Below are positions 16,494 through 26,449 of a DNA stretch of 64,000 nt, piece by piece. The stretch covers positions 1 to 64,000 of the forward strand of contig NZ_FZMQ01000005.1 of assembly GCF_900197855.1 (NCBI RefSeq). Reading direction: 5' to 3'. The DNA is from Helicobacter cynogastricus (GTDB taxonomy: Bacteria; Campylobacterota; Campylobacteria; Campylobacterales; Helicobacteraceae). Below the pieces are notes generated by a model. It was not told the origin of the DNA and searched no databases. It saw only the letters and a list, made by a program, of their open reading frames with translations. The position numbers were made by a program, and so were the translations under genes. Position 1 is the first letter of the stretch, and every line of letters begins with the position of its first letter.

Positions 16494-19121
16494 ATGCGCC
16501 AACACCCGCAGGTAGAACGAGAACTTGAGTTTCTCCACGACTTGGTCGTGAATGTTTTAGACACCTTTAGCCCCACCATCACGCGCCACTTTTTGCGCCT
16601 TAAAAACCTCTTTGAAAATACGGAGCACTCCCAAGCAGAGATAGAGATAGCCTTGAAAGAAGTCGCCACCTCTGAGCAGATATTAGGTGTGATCAAGGCT
16701 TTTTCTCTCTACAATATCCTAATTAATATTGTAGAAGAACGGCATAAAAACCAACAACCTGCGCGCTTGCAAGAAACCTACCAAGAATTACTAGATATGG
16801 GTTTTGAGACAACAAAGCTAAAAGGCGTGTTAGAGAATATCCAGTTTTACCCCGTTTTCACTGCCCACCCCACCGAGTCAATGCGCCGCACCTTTTTAGA
16901 AGCTATTCAAGAGATGTATCATGACCTTTCTTTAGTCTTTGACAATGCGTGCAACCAAGACATGGTCGCGCATGCCAAAAAACGTTTAAACTACCGCTTA
17001 GGCCTTTTGTGGAAAAGCCACTTAATACGCCAAGAGAGACTAGAGGTTCTCTTTGAGTTGGACAATCTGCTCTATATTTTGCAACATTCGATTTTGCCTA
17101 GCTGTCGCGATCTTTTGGGGACAATTCAAAAAATGCTAGATAAACCCCTTGAACATTGCCCTTTACACTTAGGGAGTTGGATCGGGGGCGATCGAGATGG
17201 CAATCCCTTTGTGAGCAACGCCCTTTTACAGCAGGTGGTCAGCATCCAGCATGAGTTCATTATCAAGACCTACTTAGAATACACCGCCAAACTCCAAAGA
17301 GAACTCTCCATCGCCCTAGATTTTTGCCCCATCTCAGAGGCTTTAAAAACCGATTTGCAGGCCTCTTTTCATCGACTTGATCCCACCAGCGCGCGCCTGC
17401 ATGTCAAAGAGCCTTTTCGCGCAAAACTGATTTTAATGGAGCAAAAACTCAAAAACCGCCTCATCGCTTTGAGTGCGCCCCTAGAGATTGACTTCGCTTA
17501 TAAAAATCCACGCGAACTCTTAGAGGACATCGATCTTTTGTTAGAAAACCTAGAGCCTAGTCTGTCTCAACCCTTATTGGATTTTAGACATCTTGTTCTT
17601 TTGGCTGGGTTTCATCTCTTGTCTTTGGATTTCAGGGAGCATAGAGATGTTTTTCTTTATGCCATTAGCGAGGTGTTTTGCCATTTGGGCTTGGCGACTA
17701 GCGATTTTTACGCCCTAGAAGAGGAGGCTAAATTAGAGATTCTTAGCCACGCCCTAAGCCAAGAGCCCACCACTCTACAATCTTTGATGGTGAGTCCGGA
17801 GTGTAAGCGTCTCTTAGAAGCCTTTAGCCACATCGTGTGGGCTAAGAGTCGTATCGGTACTGAAATTTTTCACTCCATCATTGTTTCCATGACCACGCAA
17901 GCAAGCGATCTGCTCTGTGTGCTGTGGTTGGCTAAACAAAGCCGCCTAGTTAGTAAGAATCTCAAAATTTACATCACGCCCCTTTTTGAAACCATCGCCG
18001 ATCTCCAGCACGCCCAAGTAATCATGCGCACCCTTAGCCAAAACCCCCATTATCGCGCTTATTTGGAGATCATGGAGTTTAAACAGGCGATCATGGTGGG
18101 CTATTCGGATTCAAGCAAGGATGGGGGCATTTTTGCGAGCAATTATAATCTTTATAACGCCATCAGCGCGCTTGTGGATTTAGAGCAAGAGTTGGGGATT
18201 AAATTTATTCTTTTCCATGGACGAGGGGGGAGTGTGAGTCGGGGTGGGGGAGATTTGCAAAACGCCCTTTTGAGTGCTCCCACACATAGCGTTGATACGA
18301 CTTTAAAGCTCACAGAACAGGGGGAAATCATTAGCTCGCGTTACCTCAATCCAGCCAGCGCGCGCTCTAATCTAGCCAATATCATGGGTGCGCTTTTAAA
18401 AAAGAACACTTTGGATCGCCATTCTCCCTTGCCCAAAGCTCCCCTTCATCCCTCTTTAAAAACCATTTCAGAGGTTTCTTGTACTGCCTATCGCGATCTT
18501 ATTTACCATACACCGGGCTTTTTAGACTACTTCAAACAGGCAACTCCCATTGCCTTTATTCAAGAGCTCAATTTAGGTTCGCGCCCCTCCAAACGCAAGG
18601 AAAGTAGCAAAATTGAGGATTTACGCGCCATCCCTTGGGTCTTTGCGTGGACACAAAACCGCAGTTTGTTACCTGCGTGGTATGGTGTAGGGAGTGGTTT
18701 AGAGAGTGTTGGGGATTTTGAGGCGTTGCGATCACTCTATGGTAAAGATGGTTTTTTTAAAGCGGTGCTAGATAACATTGCCCAAGCCCTTTTAAAAGTG
18801 GATTTAAACATTGCTAGAGAGTATCACAAATTCGCCACCCATAACCCTAGTGCCCTAGATATTTGGGAGCGCATTGAAAAAGAGTTTGCAAAAACCATGC
18901 GCGCGGTTTTGCTTATACGATCAGAAGACAAATTGCTAGACAAAGACCTCAGTGTGCAAGAGGGTATTTTATTCCGCACCCCCTACATTAACGCCCTCAA
19001 TCACTTACAAATTGCTCTCATCTCTGCCTTTAAACAACAAGAAGGGAATTTAGAGCAACTCAAAATCTATATTCATAGCACCATTGTGGGAATTGCCCAG
19101 GGGATGCGCAACACGGGCTAG
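16494..19121 (+). CDS. ppc: Phosphoenolpyruvate carboxylase
   Basis: The enzyme carboxylates PEP to oxaloacetate and refills the TCA cycle. All key motifs are present: FTAHPTE with the catalytic His at residue 125, GGDRDGNPFV, LDFREHRD, GYSDSSKDGG, FHGRGGSVSRGGG with the essential glycine-rich loop, QGEIISSRYL, and NRSLLPAWYGVGSGL. The protein ends MRNTG, matching the conserved C-terminal NTG. 875 residues is full length. The ATG follows an AGGGGAAG ribosome site. As far as I recall H. pylori has no ppc, so this is a lineage-specific metabolic difference. The next gene begins one base after its stop. Confidence 0.96.
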   Translation: MRQHPQVERELEFLHDLVVNVLDTFSPTITRHFLRLKNLFENTEHSQAEIEIALKEVATSEQILGVIKAFSLYNILINIVEERHKNQQPARLQETYQELLDMGFETTKLKGVLENIQFYPVFTAHPTESMRRTFLEAIQEMYHDLSLVFDNACNQDMVAHAKKRLNYRLGLLWKSHLIRQERLEVLFELDNLLYILQHSILPSCRDLLGTIQKMLDKPLEHCPLHLGSWIGGDRDGNPFVSNALLQQVVSIQHEFIIKTYLEYTAKLQRELSIALDFCPISEALKTDLQASFHRLDPTSARLHVKEPFRAKLILMEQKLKNRLIALSAPLEIDFAYKNPRELLEDIDLLLENLEPSLSQPLLDFRHLVLLAGFHLLSLDFREHRDVFLYAISEVFCHLGLATSDFYALEEEAKLEILSHALSQEPTTLQSLMVSPECKRLLEAFSHIVWAKSRIGTEIFHSIIVSMTTQASDLLCVLWLAKQSRLVSKNLKIYITPLFETIADLQHAQVIMRTLSQNPHYRAYLEIMEFKQAIMVGYSDSSKDGGIFASNYNLYNAISALVDLEQELGIKFILFHGRGGSVSRGGGDLQNALLSAPTHSVDTTLKLTEQGEIISSRYLNPASARSNLANIMGALLKKNTLDRHSPLPKAPLHPSLKTISEVSCTAYRDLIYHTPGFLDYFKQATPIAFIQELNLGSRPSKRKESSKIEDLRAIPWVFAWTQNRSLLPAWYGVGSGLESVGDFEALRSLYGKDGFFKAVLDNIAQALLKVDLNIAREYHKFATHNPSALDIWERIEKEFAKTMRAVLLIRSEDKLLDKDLSVQEGILFRTPYINALNHLQIALISAFKQQEGNLEQLKIYIHSTIVGIAQGMRNTG

Positions 19122-19122
19122 T

Positions 19123-20871
19123 ATGAGGTGGCTTATTTTAATTCTCTTTTTCTGTGTTCAAGTACAAGCTCTACGGATTCAACTCCTAGAAAGCCTCAAT
19201 CTACACGCCCGTGGGGGCAAATTTAGGGGATATGTCCTCTATAAAAACACCCCTCAGAAACATTTATTAGTGCATGGACGCTTCCAACTCTTAGGACGCG
19301 ATCTGCTCTTAGAGGCGACCTCTTTGCAAAAACTCAAACCCCACACAAAAACCCTGCGCCTCTCTAAAGTGCAGGCTAAACAACGCTTAGAGAAAATCCC
19401 CGCTACAATTCCTAAGAGAAGCCACGTGTTTTTTAAGGATACCAACCCCCAGCAAATGGCACTTCTACTAGGTCTTAATCCTAAGCAATACGCCCAAGAT
19501 CAAAGCTTCGGTTTAGGACAAAATCGCACCGATTCTATGGGCTTAACACACAGCACACAAAACGATTTAAATCAAAACACCCGCACCTCTAATAACAAAT
19601 CCTATGGGCGTTCCACCTCACGCAAACGCTCCTACCGCTCTAAGAGTTCTAAGAGTGCTCGTTCTAGCTCTAAGCGTTCCAGCAGATTTGCCACTTCACG
19701 CACCCGCTCCACACGCACACCCCGCACCACCCGATCGCGCACTTCTAGCTCGCGTTCCACTCGCTCATCAAGCCGTGTTAGCCGTACTTCTAGTCGCACT
19801 TCACGCACAAACCCAACCCCCCAAACAATTCAAACAACCCCCACCCAGCCCCCTAATCTCTCCACGCCTCAAGCCTCACAACCTCAAAATTCTTACACAG
19901 CTTCTAACCCTTACGCTCCAACCCCTCCGCTACTGCCCATTCCTGATCCCTACATTCCACCCCAAGCCTATAATTACTCCGCTAATCTATCTACACCCAC
20001 TCAAAATACTCCAAGCGCGCCTAAAACTCAAACCCCTGCCACATCACCAAGTACAAGCACTTCAGAAAATCCAGCTTCAACCTCTCCAGCTACGCCTACA
20101 ACCTTAGCTAGTATTCCTCCAGCCACCCCCCAAACACCTAATGCGGGTATGGGTGGCTTTGAGGAAGTGCCTTGTGGAAATTGGACCTATGATGATGAAA
20201 AATTAGAGGCTAGCCGTCCTACGATGTTAAGATCGCTAGATAAAGCCAGTGGGCAGTATCTGAGCATGGGGGCGTGCGATTTTAGTGCCGATGCCTCCAA
20301 TGGCAAGATAGGTAAAATCACCTTAGCCTATACCCAGCTCCCCGATAAAATTGAGGTGTTAGGCCCCACAAAAACCACACACACTTTTAGCCTAACCCGG
20401 GCCTCTGTAGCGACTAGGCGTTGTTACAAAGCCCGCACACGCCAGTGTTTTTGGCCTGAGCAAACCAAACAAGAGTGGAGTAGCACCTACTCTACCACTA
20501 CCACTAAAACCACAAAAACCTATCAACGCCCTGTGCAAGTGGGAGCTTCTGCCCCTACGGAGTTGGTGCGCCTCATTGTCGAACATAAGGCAGAGCGCAA
20601 AACAGATGTCAAAATCAAAGATTTAGGCTTGAGCGAAGATTTTATGAAATTTGTTGAGGTTTATGAAAAACAATATTTAGAAGATAGTATCAAAAACGCG
20701 CCTGAATACGCCCAATGGAAAAAGGATTTTGCCCGTCCCGGGCAGGGGAGCTGTGCAGAATTTAGAGTTGAAGAGCCAGCCAAGAGCCTTAAAGTCCTCC
20801 CTAGTATTAAAAATACTAGCGTAATATGCGTGCGCAGAGGGGATTACTTGCTAGAAAACCCCAAACCATAG
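19123..20871 (+). CDS. Exported Ser/Arg-rich protein of unknown function
   Basis: The ATG at 19123, one base after ppc, opens a clear signal peptide (MRWLILILFFCVQVQA). The 582-residue product has four parts: an N-terminal basic region; a stretch of about 75 residues made almost wholly of Ser, Arg and Thr (bases about 19600-19815, reiterating SRTS/SSR units); a Pro/Thr/Ser-rich linker of about 110 residues; and a C-terminal domain of about 240 residues with six Cys (CGNW, ACDF, RCYK, RQCF, GSCA, ICVR) that could form three disulfides. I do not recognise the C-terminal fold. The basic low-complexity segment might bind polyanions such as peptidoglycan-linked polymers, LPS, mucin or DNA; that is speculation. 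Confidence 0.75.
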   Translation: MRWLILILFFCVQVQALRIQLLESLNLHARGGKFRGYVLYKNTPQKHLLVHGRFQLLGRDLLLEATSLQKLKPHTKTLRLSKVQAKQRLEKIPATIPKRSHVFFKDTNPQQMALLLGLNPKQYAQDQSFGLGQNRTDSMGLTHSTQNDLNQNTRTSNNKSYGRSTSRKRSYRSKSSKSARSSSKRSSRFATSRTRSTRTPRTTRSRTSSSRSTRSSSRVSRTSSRTSRTNPTPQTIQTTPTQPPNLSTPQASQPQNSYTASNPYAPTPPLLPIPDPYIPPQAYNYSANLSTPTQNTPSAPKTQTPATSPSTSTSENPASTSPATPTTLASIPPATPQTPNAGMGGFEEVPCGNWTYDDEKLEASRPTMLRSLDKASGQYLSMGACDFSADASNGKIGKITLAYTQLPDKIEVLGPTKTTHTFSLTRASVATRRCYKARTRQCFWPEQTKQEWSSTYSTTTTKTTKTYQRPVQVGASAPTELVRLIVEHKAERKTDVKIKDLGLSEDFMKFVEVYEKQYLEDSIKNAPEYAQWKKDFARPGQGSCAEFRVEEPAKSLKVLPSIKNTSVICVRRGDYLLENPKP

Positions 20872-20900
20872 GTGGGGTAAAAATCGCACAGACCTCGCGC

Positions 20901-21692
20901 TTAAAAATTCGCTACATAGTTGATAAAGATCACCACCAAACGCCTAAGCTCCACATTAGCAATAGGGTTATCTTTATTAATAAAATAGGGTGTGTTGATC
21001 ACAGGTGCGCGCACCCCTACTTCAAGTCCATTGTGCTTACTCACATTGGCGCGCACCCCAAAGTTAAAGGCAAATTGCACATAGCTAGGAGAATAGCTCG
21101 CTCTTTTGCCCAGTTGTTTGCTCAGTTGATCATAGGAAACCTGTGTAGAGCTACAACTCAGATCGCCAGTGTCCATGCTGTATGTGGCATTCGGACACAC
21201 GCCCTTGCTTTTTCCAAAAAGCCAAGAAGTACCTCCCAACATGATACCTCCAAAAATCCCAAAAGAACGCGTTTCATTTTGATAAAAATCAATGAGTACA
21301 TCCCACCCTGCCCCATAAAAAAGATTGGTAAGCGCGCCATTTCTGAGAGTATAAGTGTCGTTGCTATAGCGTTGGGGGTAGCTGTAAGGTCCTCCTTGTG
21401 CGCTAAACATCGCATAATAACGCATCCCAAAGCGTTTTTTCTTGCCAAAGAATTGCTTATAGCCCAGCTGGAAATCCATGCCAAAAAAATTGCCAGAAGT
21501 GGCATCGGTAGTTGCAGTGTCTAACCCATCACTCTTAAAAACATCATTGGCACTCCCCCCAGCTCCCAAATTGGAATACTGAACCCCAATGCCAAAATAC
21601 CCGCCATTATTCCCAGCACTCAGAGACACTAAACTGCAACAGGCCAGCGCACCTACAAAAAGCTTTTTGCGTATGAATCTATGAACCAACAT
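20901..21692 (-). CDS. Hop-type outer membrane beta-barrel protein
   Basis: A 263-residue Helicobacter OMP. The signal peptide (LFVGALACCSLVSLSAG) is followed by GGYFGIGVQYSNLG, the shared GYKQFFGKKKRFGMRYYAMFS block, then alternating strands and the family C-terminus ending in Phe (INYVANF), the signal for BAM-mediated insertion. It is much shorter than the large H. pylori adhesins and resembles the small Hop/Hof barrel core. The gene is convergent with the Ser/Arg-rich protein gene. A paralogue lies at 27943-28865 and a dead copy at 58903-59606. Confidence 0.88.
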   Translation of the reverse strand: MLVHRFIRKKLFVGALACCSLVSLSAGNNGGYFGIGVQYSNLGAGGSANDVFKSDGLDTATTDATSGNFFGMDFQLGYKQFFGKKKRFGMRYYAMFSAQGGPYSYPQRYSNDTYTLRNGALTNLFYGAGWDVLIDFYQNETRSFGIFGGIMLGGTSWLFGKSKGVCPNATYSMDTGDLSCSSTQVSYDQLSKQLGKRASYSPSYVQFAFNFGVRANVSKHNGLEVGVRAPVINTPYFINKDNPIANVELRRLVVIFINYVANF

Positions 21693-21891
21693 AATACTTC
21701 CTAATCATAAAAAAATATGTTCCGTATTTTAAATAAAACTAAAAGTGTTGTCAAGGTTATTTAATATTTATATTTTTTAATATTTAAATCTAAAAAGTTT
21801 TACTAAGTAAAGCCAAAGTCAGAGCCACATAATTTAAGACTTTGAGGGGGAACTTAGGTTAGAATAAGCCACTTCAACAAAAAGGTTAGCC

Positions 21892-22680
21892 ATGTTGCGA
21901 TCTCTTTATAGCGCGACCACCGGAATGCTCGGGCAACAAACCCATATTGACACCACCTCTAACAATATCGCCAATGTCAACACCGTGGGCTTTAAAAAAC
22001 AAAGAGCCGATTTTAATGACCTCTTTTATCAAGCCCTCCAGTACGCGGGTACTTCCACTTCAGACACCACCAAATCGCCTAATGGGATTGAAGTGGGCTT
22101 GGGTGTGCGCACTTCCAGTGTTACCAAGATGTTTTCTCAAGGCAGTCCCAAAGAGACGGAGAATAACCTGGACATCGCCATCACGGGCAAGGGTTTTTTC
22201 CAAATTCAGATGCCTGATGGCTCGATCGCCTACACCCGTGCGGGTAATTTTAAAATTGACGATCAGGGCAATATGGTTACTACAGAGGGCTATTTACTTA
22301 TCCCTCAAATCACCTTCCCTCAAGACACTACCCAAATTAGTATCGGGGTAGATGGCACGGTGAGCGTAACACAGGGCAACGCCAGCACTTCTAATGTGAT
22401 CGGGCAGATCACTTTGGCCAATTTTATCAACCCGGCCGGCTTGCACGCTTTGGGAGATAATCTGTTAGCTGTAACTTCAGCCAGTGGACCAGCCATTGTG
22501 GGCAACCCCAATGCAGACGGCTATGGGCAATTACGCCAGGGCTTTTTAGAATTGAGCAATGTGCGTTTAGTTGAGGAGATGACTGATCTTATCACCGCTC
22601 AACGCGCCTACGAAGCCAATTCTAAGACAATTCAAACCGCTGATAACATGCTCCAAACCGTCAATAGTTTAAAACGATAG
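21892..22680 (+). CDS. flgG: Flagellar distal rod protein FlgG
   Basis: The 262-residue protein opens with the rod/hook N-terminal motif MLRSLYSATTGMLGQQ then NNIANVNTVGFK, and ends with SNVRLVEEMTDLITAQRAYEANSK and the C-terminal heptad helix. Family-typical length. It forms the distal rod in the periplasm. It is transcribed alone; a TAGAAT -10-like hexamer lies about 30 bp upstream. Confidence 0.96.
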   Translation: MLRSLYSATTGMLGQQTHIDTTSNNIANVNTVGFKKQRADFNDLFYQALQYAGTSTSDTTKSPNGIEVGLGVRTSSVTKMFSQGSPKETENNLDIAITGKGFFQIQMPDGSIAYTRAGNFKIDDQGNMVTTEGYLLIPQITFPQDTTQISIGVDGTVSVTQGNASTSNVIGQITLANFINPAGLHALGDNLLAVTSASGPAIVGNPNADGYGQLRQGFLELSNVRLVEEMTDLITAQRAYEANSKTIQTADNMLQTVNSLKR

Positions 22681-23139
22681 GGTAAGTTGCTGTCCATATT
22701 TAGGGGGTTTTTGCGCCTCCTTGTAGCAGTTTCTAGACTACACTTTAAAATGTCGAGCAATAAATCAAAAAGGTTTGCTTCCTAGCAACACTTTAAACAT
22801 TTTTGATTACTAAGGATATTGGACTTCAAATTAGTTTTTTTTACGTTATTGGTGCTCTAAATCTTAGAATCTGCAAGTTTAGTGTGCAAGTCTCAAAGGC
22901 TATTTGCCGAGTGTTTTTAGAGTCACCTTTTTAAACAACCCAAGGTCAAAAAGCGTGCTACTTGTGCAATGCTAGTCTAAATCATTCTTTAAGCCATGTT
23001 ATCATTACCGTGCGCAGGTAGTGGCATCCACTTTTGGAGTAGAGGTGCTATAACCTATCTAGTGGGCAAACCTTGTTGATACAAAAATCCCCTAGCTTCA
23101 GCTATGGGGAGTATGTCAAAGAATAATACAGGAGATTTT
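22681..23139. other. Long noncoding gap with an imperfect hairpin before the FIST chemoreceptor
   Basis: About 460 bp without a credible ORF. The sequence is AT-rich with scattered stops. A G-rich/C-rich imperfect inverted repeat just after flgG (about 22703-22723) may be a weak terminator. A second imperfect inverted repeat at about 23090-23110 (CCCCTAGCT / AGCTATGGGG) lies just upstream of the next gene. It could hold a leader or small RNA, but nothing is recognisable. Confidence 0.35.
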
Positions 23140-25101
23140 ATGTTTTTCAAATGGAAAAAAGATCGCCAAATAGAGCAGGGGGGTGTGCGCCATCCTAGCA
23201 ACTTTTCTGTCTCTGAGGGGGAGTTGGGGCGTTTAAAGGGTATAGAGGCGATGGCACTCATTGCCTTTGTACCCGCCTCTATGGATTTTAAAAAGGTGGT
23301 GGACACGCTTGAAAGGCAGGGCAGTCATATTAGCGTGCGTTTGGCACTCCAAACAGCTGGGCAAATTGGTTGCAACCCGAATAATTTTTATAACCTTAAT
23401 TGCTCAGATCGAATTCTCATCCATCTTTTAAGCTCCGATCTGTTTGTAGCCATTGAGGCTTTTATGGTGGATACACTTTGTGCAGATCTACAAAGGGGGG
23501 AAATTAGCATGGATTTGGAAACGCGCAAGCACAAAATTAAAGAGCAAATCCAACAGCATGTGCGCCCTTCCATGCATGTCGGACCTAGTGATACCTTTAT
23601 TTTGAGCTATTTTCCAGGTTTGACCTCTTCGGAGAGCTTTTTCTTAGAGGGTTTGATCAGTTCCAATGTGCCCTTAAGCAATCTAGTTGGGGGGAGTGCG
23701 GGGGGTAAATTGGATTTTAAAGAATCTTTGCTCTCTTTTAATGGACAAATCAGTGGTCAAAAGGCAGTGTTAACTTATTGTAAGTTACGACCGGGTTATC
23801 ATTATGACATTTTTACCACACATAATTTTGCAAAGACTTCTACTTCTTTTATCATTGGAGAGTGTATTCCAGAGCTCAGACAAGTTAAATCTTTCCTTAT
23901 CAATAAGGAGCTCGTGAGCGCAGCTGATGTCCTCTGCGCACATTTTAAATGCTCGCAAGAGGAATTGACTCAAGCGTTGATAGGTTATACTTTTGCAGTA
24001 GAAATGTATGGGCAAATTTTTGTGCGCTCTGTGGGCACCATCAATGCAGATAAGAGCATCACATTTTTCTGCGACCTTTATTTTGGCGAGCGACTCTTTT
24101 TGGTCAAATCCGGGAATTTTGTACAAGACACGCAACAAGCCTATACAAAATTTTTAGGGGGGCGTAAACCACTGAATATTTTACTTAATGACTGCGTCCT
24201 GCGGCGACTTAACAACCAGACAGCCTTAGATCAATTTAAGGAGTTAGATAGTTGCCCCATTAGTGGCTTTTCTACCTTTGGAGAAATTTCCTTTAGCCTG
24301 CACCAAAACCAAACCCTTACGGCTCTTTGTATCTTTAAGGGCGAACCAGATAAAGCCGCTCCACGCAACTTTTTCACCCATTTTAGAGATACTCTCTTGC
24401 ACTATGAACAAATCAAGAGCAATCGTCTTAAAACAAATATTGCCATCAAAAATACCTTGCTAGAGCAGTACGCGGGTTATAACCAGATCATGGGCACGAA
24501 TCAAACCCATCTAAAAGATATTGCGATCAAAGCGACCGCCAATAATGAATATGTCCGCACGGCACGCCAAGAAGCCCTCAAACTACATGAATCCATGCGT
24601 GTGCTTAAAGAACTCTCTGCGACACTATCGCGCACAGTGGAAACTATTAATCACCACACCACAGAGGTTTCTGAAGCCTTGCAAAAGATCGATCGCGTGT
24701 CTTATCAAACTAATTTGCTCGCCTTAAATGCCTCTATTGAAGCTGCGCGCGCTGGACAACATGGGCGTGGCTTTGCTGTGGTAGCTGATGAAGTAGGAAA
24801 TTTGGCTAGTGGAGTTCAGCAGAGATTAGAAGAGATACAAAGAACCTTTACTTCTATGGGTGAGGCAGTGAAAAATATCGAAAATGCTGCCAAAGCAGTT
24901 TTAAACGCCTCTGATGAAAACAACGCAAGTTTAGACTCTTTGCATGGGGCGATGCAATCCTTAGAAGCCCAGTCCCAAGAAATGGAGCACATCGCCCAAC
25001 AAAGCTTGGTCGATCTTTCCCATATCAATAAACAAATAGAAGAGGTCAGGGCCAATATTCACCACAACCAAGAGTTGGTAAAAAAATTAAATTTTTCTTA
25101 G
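23140..25101 (+). CDS. Soluble chemoreceptor with N-terminal FIST sensor domain
   Basis: The start at 23140 follows a strong AGGAG; in-frame ATGs at 23104 and 23113 lack one. The 653-residue protein has no membrane segment. Residues about 35-360 form a FIST_N plus FIST_C region ([31 protein letters not shown]), a module proposed to bind small ligands such as amino acids. Residues about 420-640 are a methyl-accepting signalling domain with the conserved hairpin tip [21 protein letters not shown] split by [13 protein letters not shown]. It should form cytoplasmic arrays and signal to CheA/CheW. FIST fused to a receptor domain is unlike the PAS/CZB-type soluble receptor TlpD of H. pylori. Confidence 0.85.
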   Translation: MFFKWKKDRQIEQGGVRHPSNFSVSEGELGRLKGIEAMALIAFVPASMDFKKVVDTLERQGSHISVRLALQTAGQIGCNPNNFYNLNCSDRILIHLLSSDLFVAIEAFMVDTLCADLQRGEISMDLETRKHKIKEQIQQHVRPSMHVGPSDTFILSYFPGLTSSESFFLEGLISSNVPLSNLVGGSAGGKLDFKESLLSFNGQISGQKAVLTYCKLRPGYHYDIFTTHNFAKTSTSFIIGECIPELRQVKSFLINKELVSAADVLCAHFKCSQEELTQALIGYTFAVEMYGQIFVRSVGTINADKSITFFCDLYFGERLFLVKSGNFVQDTQQAYTKFLGGRKPLNILLNDCVLRRLNNQTALDQFKELDSCPISGFSTFGEISFSLHQNQTLTALCIFKGEPDKAAPRNFFTHFRDTLLHYEQIKSNRLKTNIAIKNTLLEQYAGYNQIMGTNQTHLKDIAIKATANNEYVRTARQEALKLHESMRVLKELSATLSRTVETINHHTTEVSEALQKIDRVSYQTNLLALNASIEAARAGQHGRGFAVVADEVGNLASGVQQRLEEIQRTFTSMGEAVKNIENAAKAVLNASDENNASLDSLHGAMQSLEAQSQEMEHIAQQSLVDLSHINKQIEEVRANIHHNQELVKKLNFS

Positions 25102-25124
25102 AGAGGTCTTGTTTAAGTATTTGC

Positions 25125-25132
25125 TATACAAT
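25125..25132 (+). promoter_or_regulatory. Probable -10 element for gabT-gabD
   Basis: TATACAAT lies 27 bp before the gabT ATG, and a clear AAGGAG ribosome site follows. The gap after the chemoreceptor gene is only 58 bp, but this element suggests independent transcription. Confidence 0.5.
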
Positions 25133-25159
25133 GTGCTTATCAAGAAGTAAGGAGTTAAC

Positions 25160-26449
25160 ATGGATGATTTGCGCGCGCGCAGAATGGCCGCCACCCCTCA
25201 AGGGATTGGGATTGTGTGCGATTGGTTTGTCAAAGAAGCGCAGAATGCCACGCTTACAAGCACGGATGGGCGCGAATTTATTGACTTTGCCGCGGGAATC
25301 GCTGTTTTAAATGTGGGGCATCGCCATCCGCGTGTGATCAAAGCGGTGCAAGAGCAGTTAGAACGCTTCACACACACCGCCTACCAAGTTACCCCTTATG
25401 CAAGTTATGTAGAATTAGCTGAAAAAATCAACGATCTAGCTCCCATCAGCGGGGCTAAAAAAACCTGCTTTTTCACCACAGGAGGCGAGGCAACAGAAAA
25501 CGCCATCAAAATTGCCAAAGGGCACACCAAACGCTATGGAGTGATCGCCTTTGGGGGCGCGTTTCACGGGCGCACTTCTATGGCAGTGAGCATGACCGGT
25601 AAAGTTTCTCCCTATAAGGCTGAGATTGGCGCAGGGATGCCCGGGGTTTATCACGCCTATTATCCCAACGCCTTGCATGGGGTGAGCACCAAAGACGCGC
25701 TAAAAAGTTTAGAGTTTATTTGTAAAGCCTCCATCTCTGCTTTAGATGTGGCAGCCATCATTTTTGAGCCCGTGCAAGGAGAGGGAGGCTTTAACCCTGC
25801 CCCCCTAGATTTCGTGCAAGGCTTGCGGGAGTTTTGCAACACGCATGGGATTGTTTTGATCGCTGATGAGGTGCAAACTGGCTTTGCGCGCACGGGGAAA
25901 ACTTTCGCGATGGAGTATTTTAGTGCCCAAGCCGATCTAATTTGTATGGCTAAGAGTTTAGGCGGAGGGTTGCCCATTTCAGGCGTGGTAGGGCGCGCGG
26001 ATTTGATGAATTCTTTGAGCGCAGGAGGGATGGGAGGCACTTATGCGGGCAACCCGCTAGCCACCAGTGCTGCCCTAGAAGTGCTTAAAATCATTCAAGA
26101 GGAAAAATTGAACGCGCGCGCAGTGGAGCTAGGCCAAGAGCTTATGAACTTTTTAAACCATCTCAAAAAAGAGGAAAATATCCCCCAAATGGCGCAAGTG
26201 CGGGGCTTGGGCTCTATGGTCGCCCTAGAACTCTTTGAGGGGGATCAGCCTAGCTCCGAGCTAGCCAAAGCCATTCAAAAAGAGGCGATGGATCGCGGGC
26301 TTTTATTGCTCACCTGTGGATCGTATGCCAATGTGATTCGCTTCCTCTACCCACTCACTATCCCCCATGCCCAATTTAAAAAAGGTTTGGACATTTTGGC
26401 CCAATCCATTAAGCAAGCTATCAAATCTTCCAAAAAGGCTATTTCATGA
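25160..26449 (+). CDS. gabT: 4-aminobutyrate / 5-aminovalerate aminotransferase
   Basis: Class III PLP-dependent aminotransferase of 429 residues. It shows FAAGIAVLNVGHRHP, the PLP-phosphate loop TTGGEATENAIK, FGGAFHGRT, EPVQGEGGFNPAP, LIADEVQTGFARTG with the conserved Asp, and the Schiff-base Lys in MAKSLGGGLPISG. It moves the amino group of GABA to 2-oxoglutarate to give succinate semialdehyde. GabT enzymes also accept 5-aminovalerate and give glutarate semialdehyde. The nearby glaH-lhgO pair makes the second activity plausible here. It overlaps gabD by 4 bp. Confidence 0.92.
   Translation: MDDLRARRMAATPQGIGIVCDWFVKEAQNATLTSTDGREFIDFAAGIAVLNVGHRHPRVIKAVQEQLERFTHTAYQVTPYASYVELAEKINDLAPISGAKKTCFFTTGGEATENAIKIAKGHTKRYGVIAFGGAFHGRTSMAVSMTGKVSPYKAEIGAGMPGVYHAYYPNALHGVSTKDALKSLEFICKASISALDVAAIIFEPVQGEGGFNPAPLDFVQGLREFCNTHGIVLIADEVQTGFARTGKTFAMEYFSAQADLICMAKSLGGGLPISGVVGRADLMNSLSAGGMGGTYAGNPLATSAALEVLKIIQEEKLNARAVELGQELMNFLNHLKKEENIPQMAQVRGLGSMVALELFEGDQPSSELAKAIQKEAMDRGLLLLTCGSYANVIRFLYPLTIPHAQFKKGLDILAQSIKQAIKSSKKAIS

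Noticed and set aside
19604-20107. 167-codon Pro/Ala/Leu-rich ORF inside the Ser/Arg-rich gene
   Set aside because: It is an alternate frame of the low-complexity region; codon bias of SR and PT repeats keeps it open by chance. No start context or homologue.
20826-21524. 232-codon plus-strand ORF opposite the Hop-type OMP gene
   Set aside because: The minus strand encodes a clear OMP with signal peptide and terminal Phe; the plus frame is rich in His/Ile/Thr with no motif.
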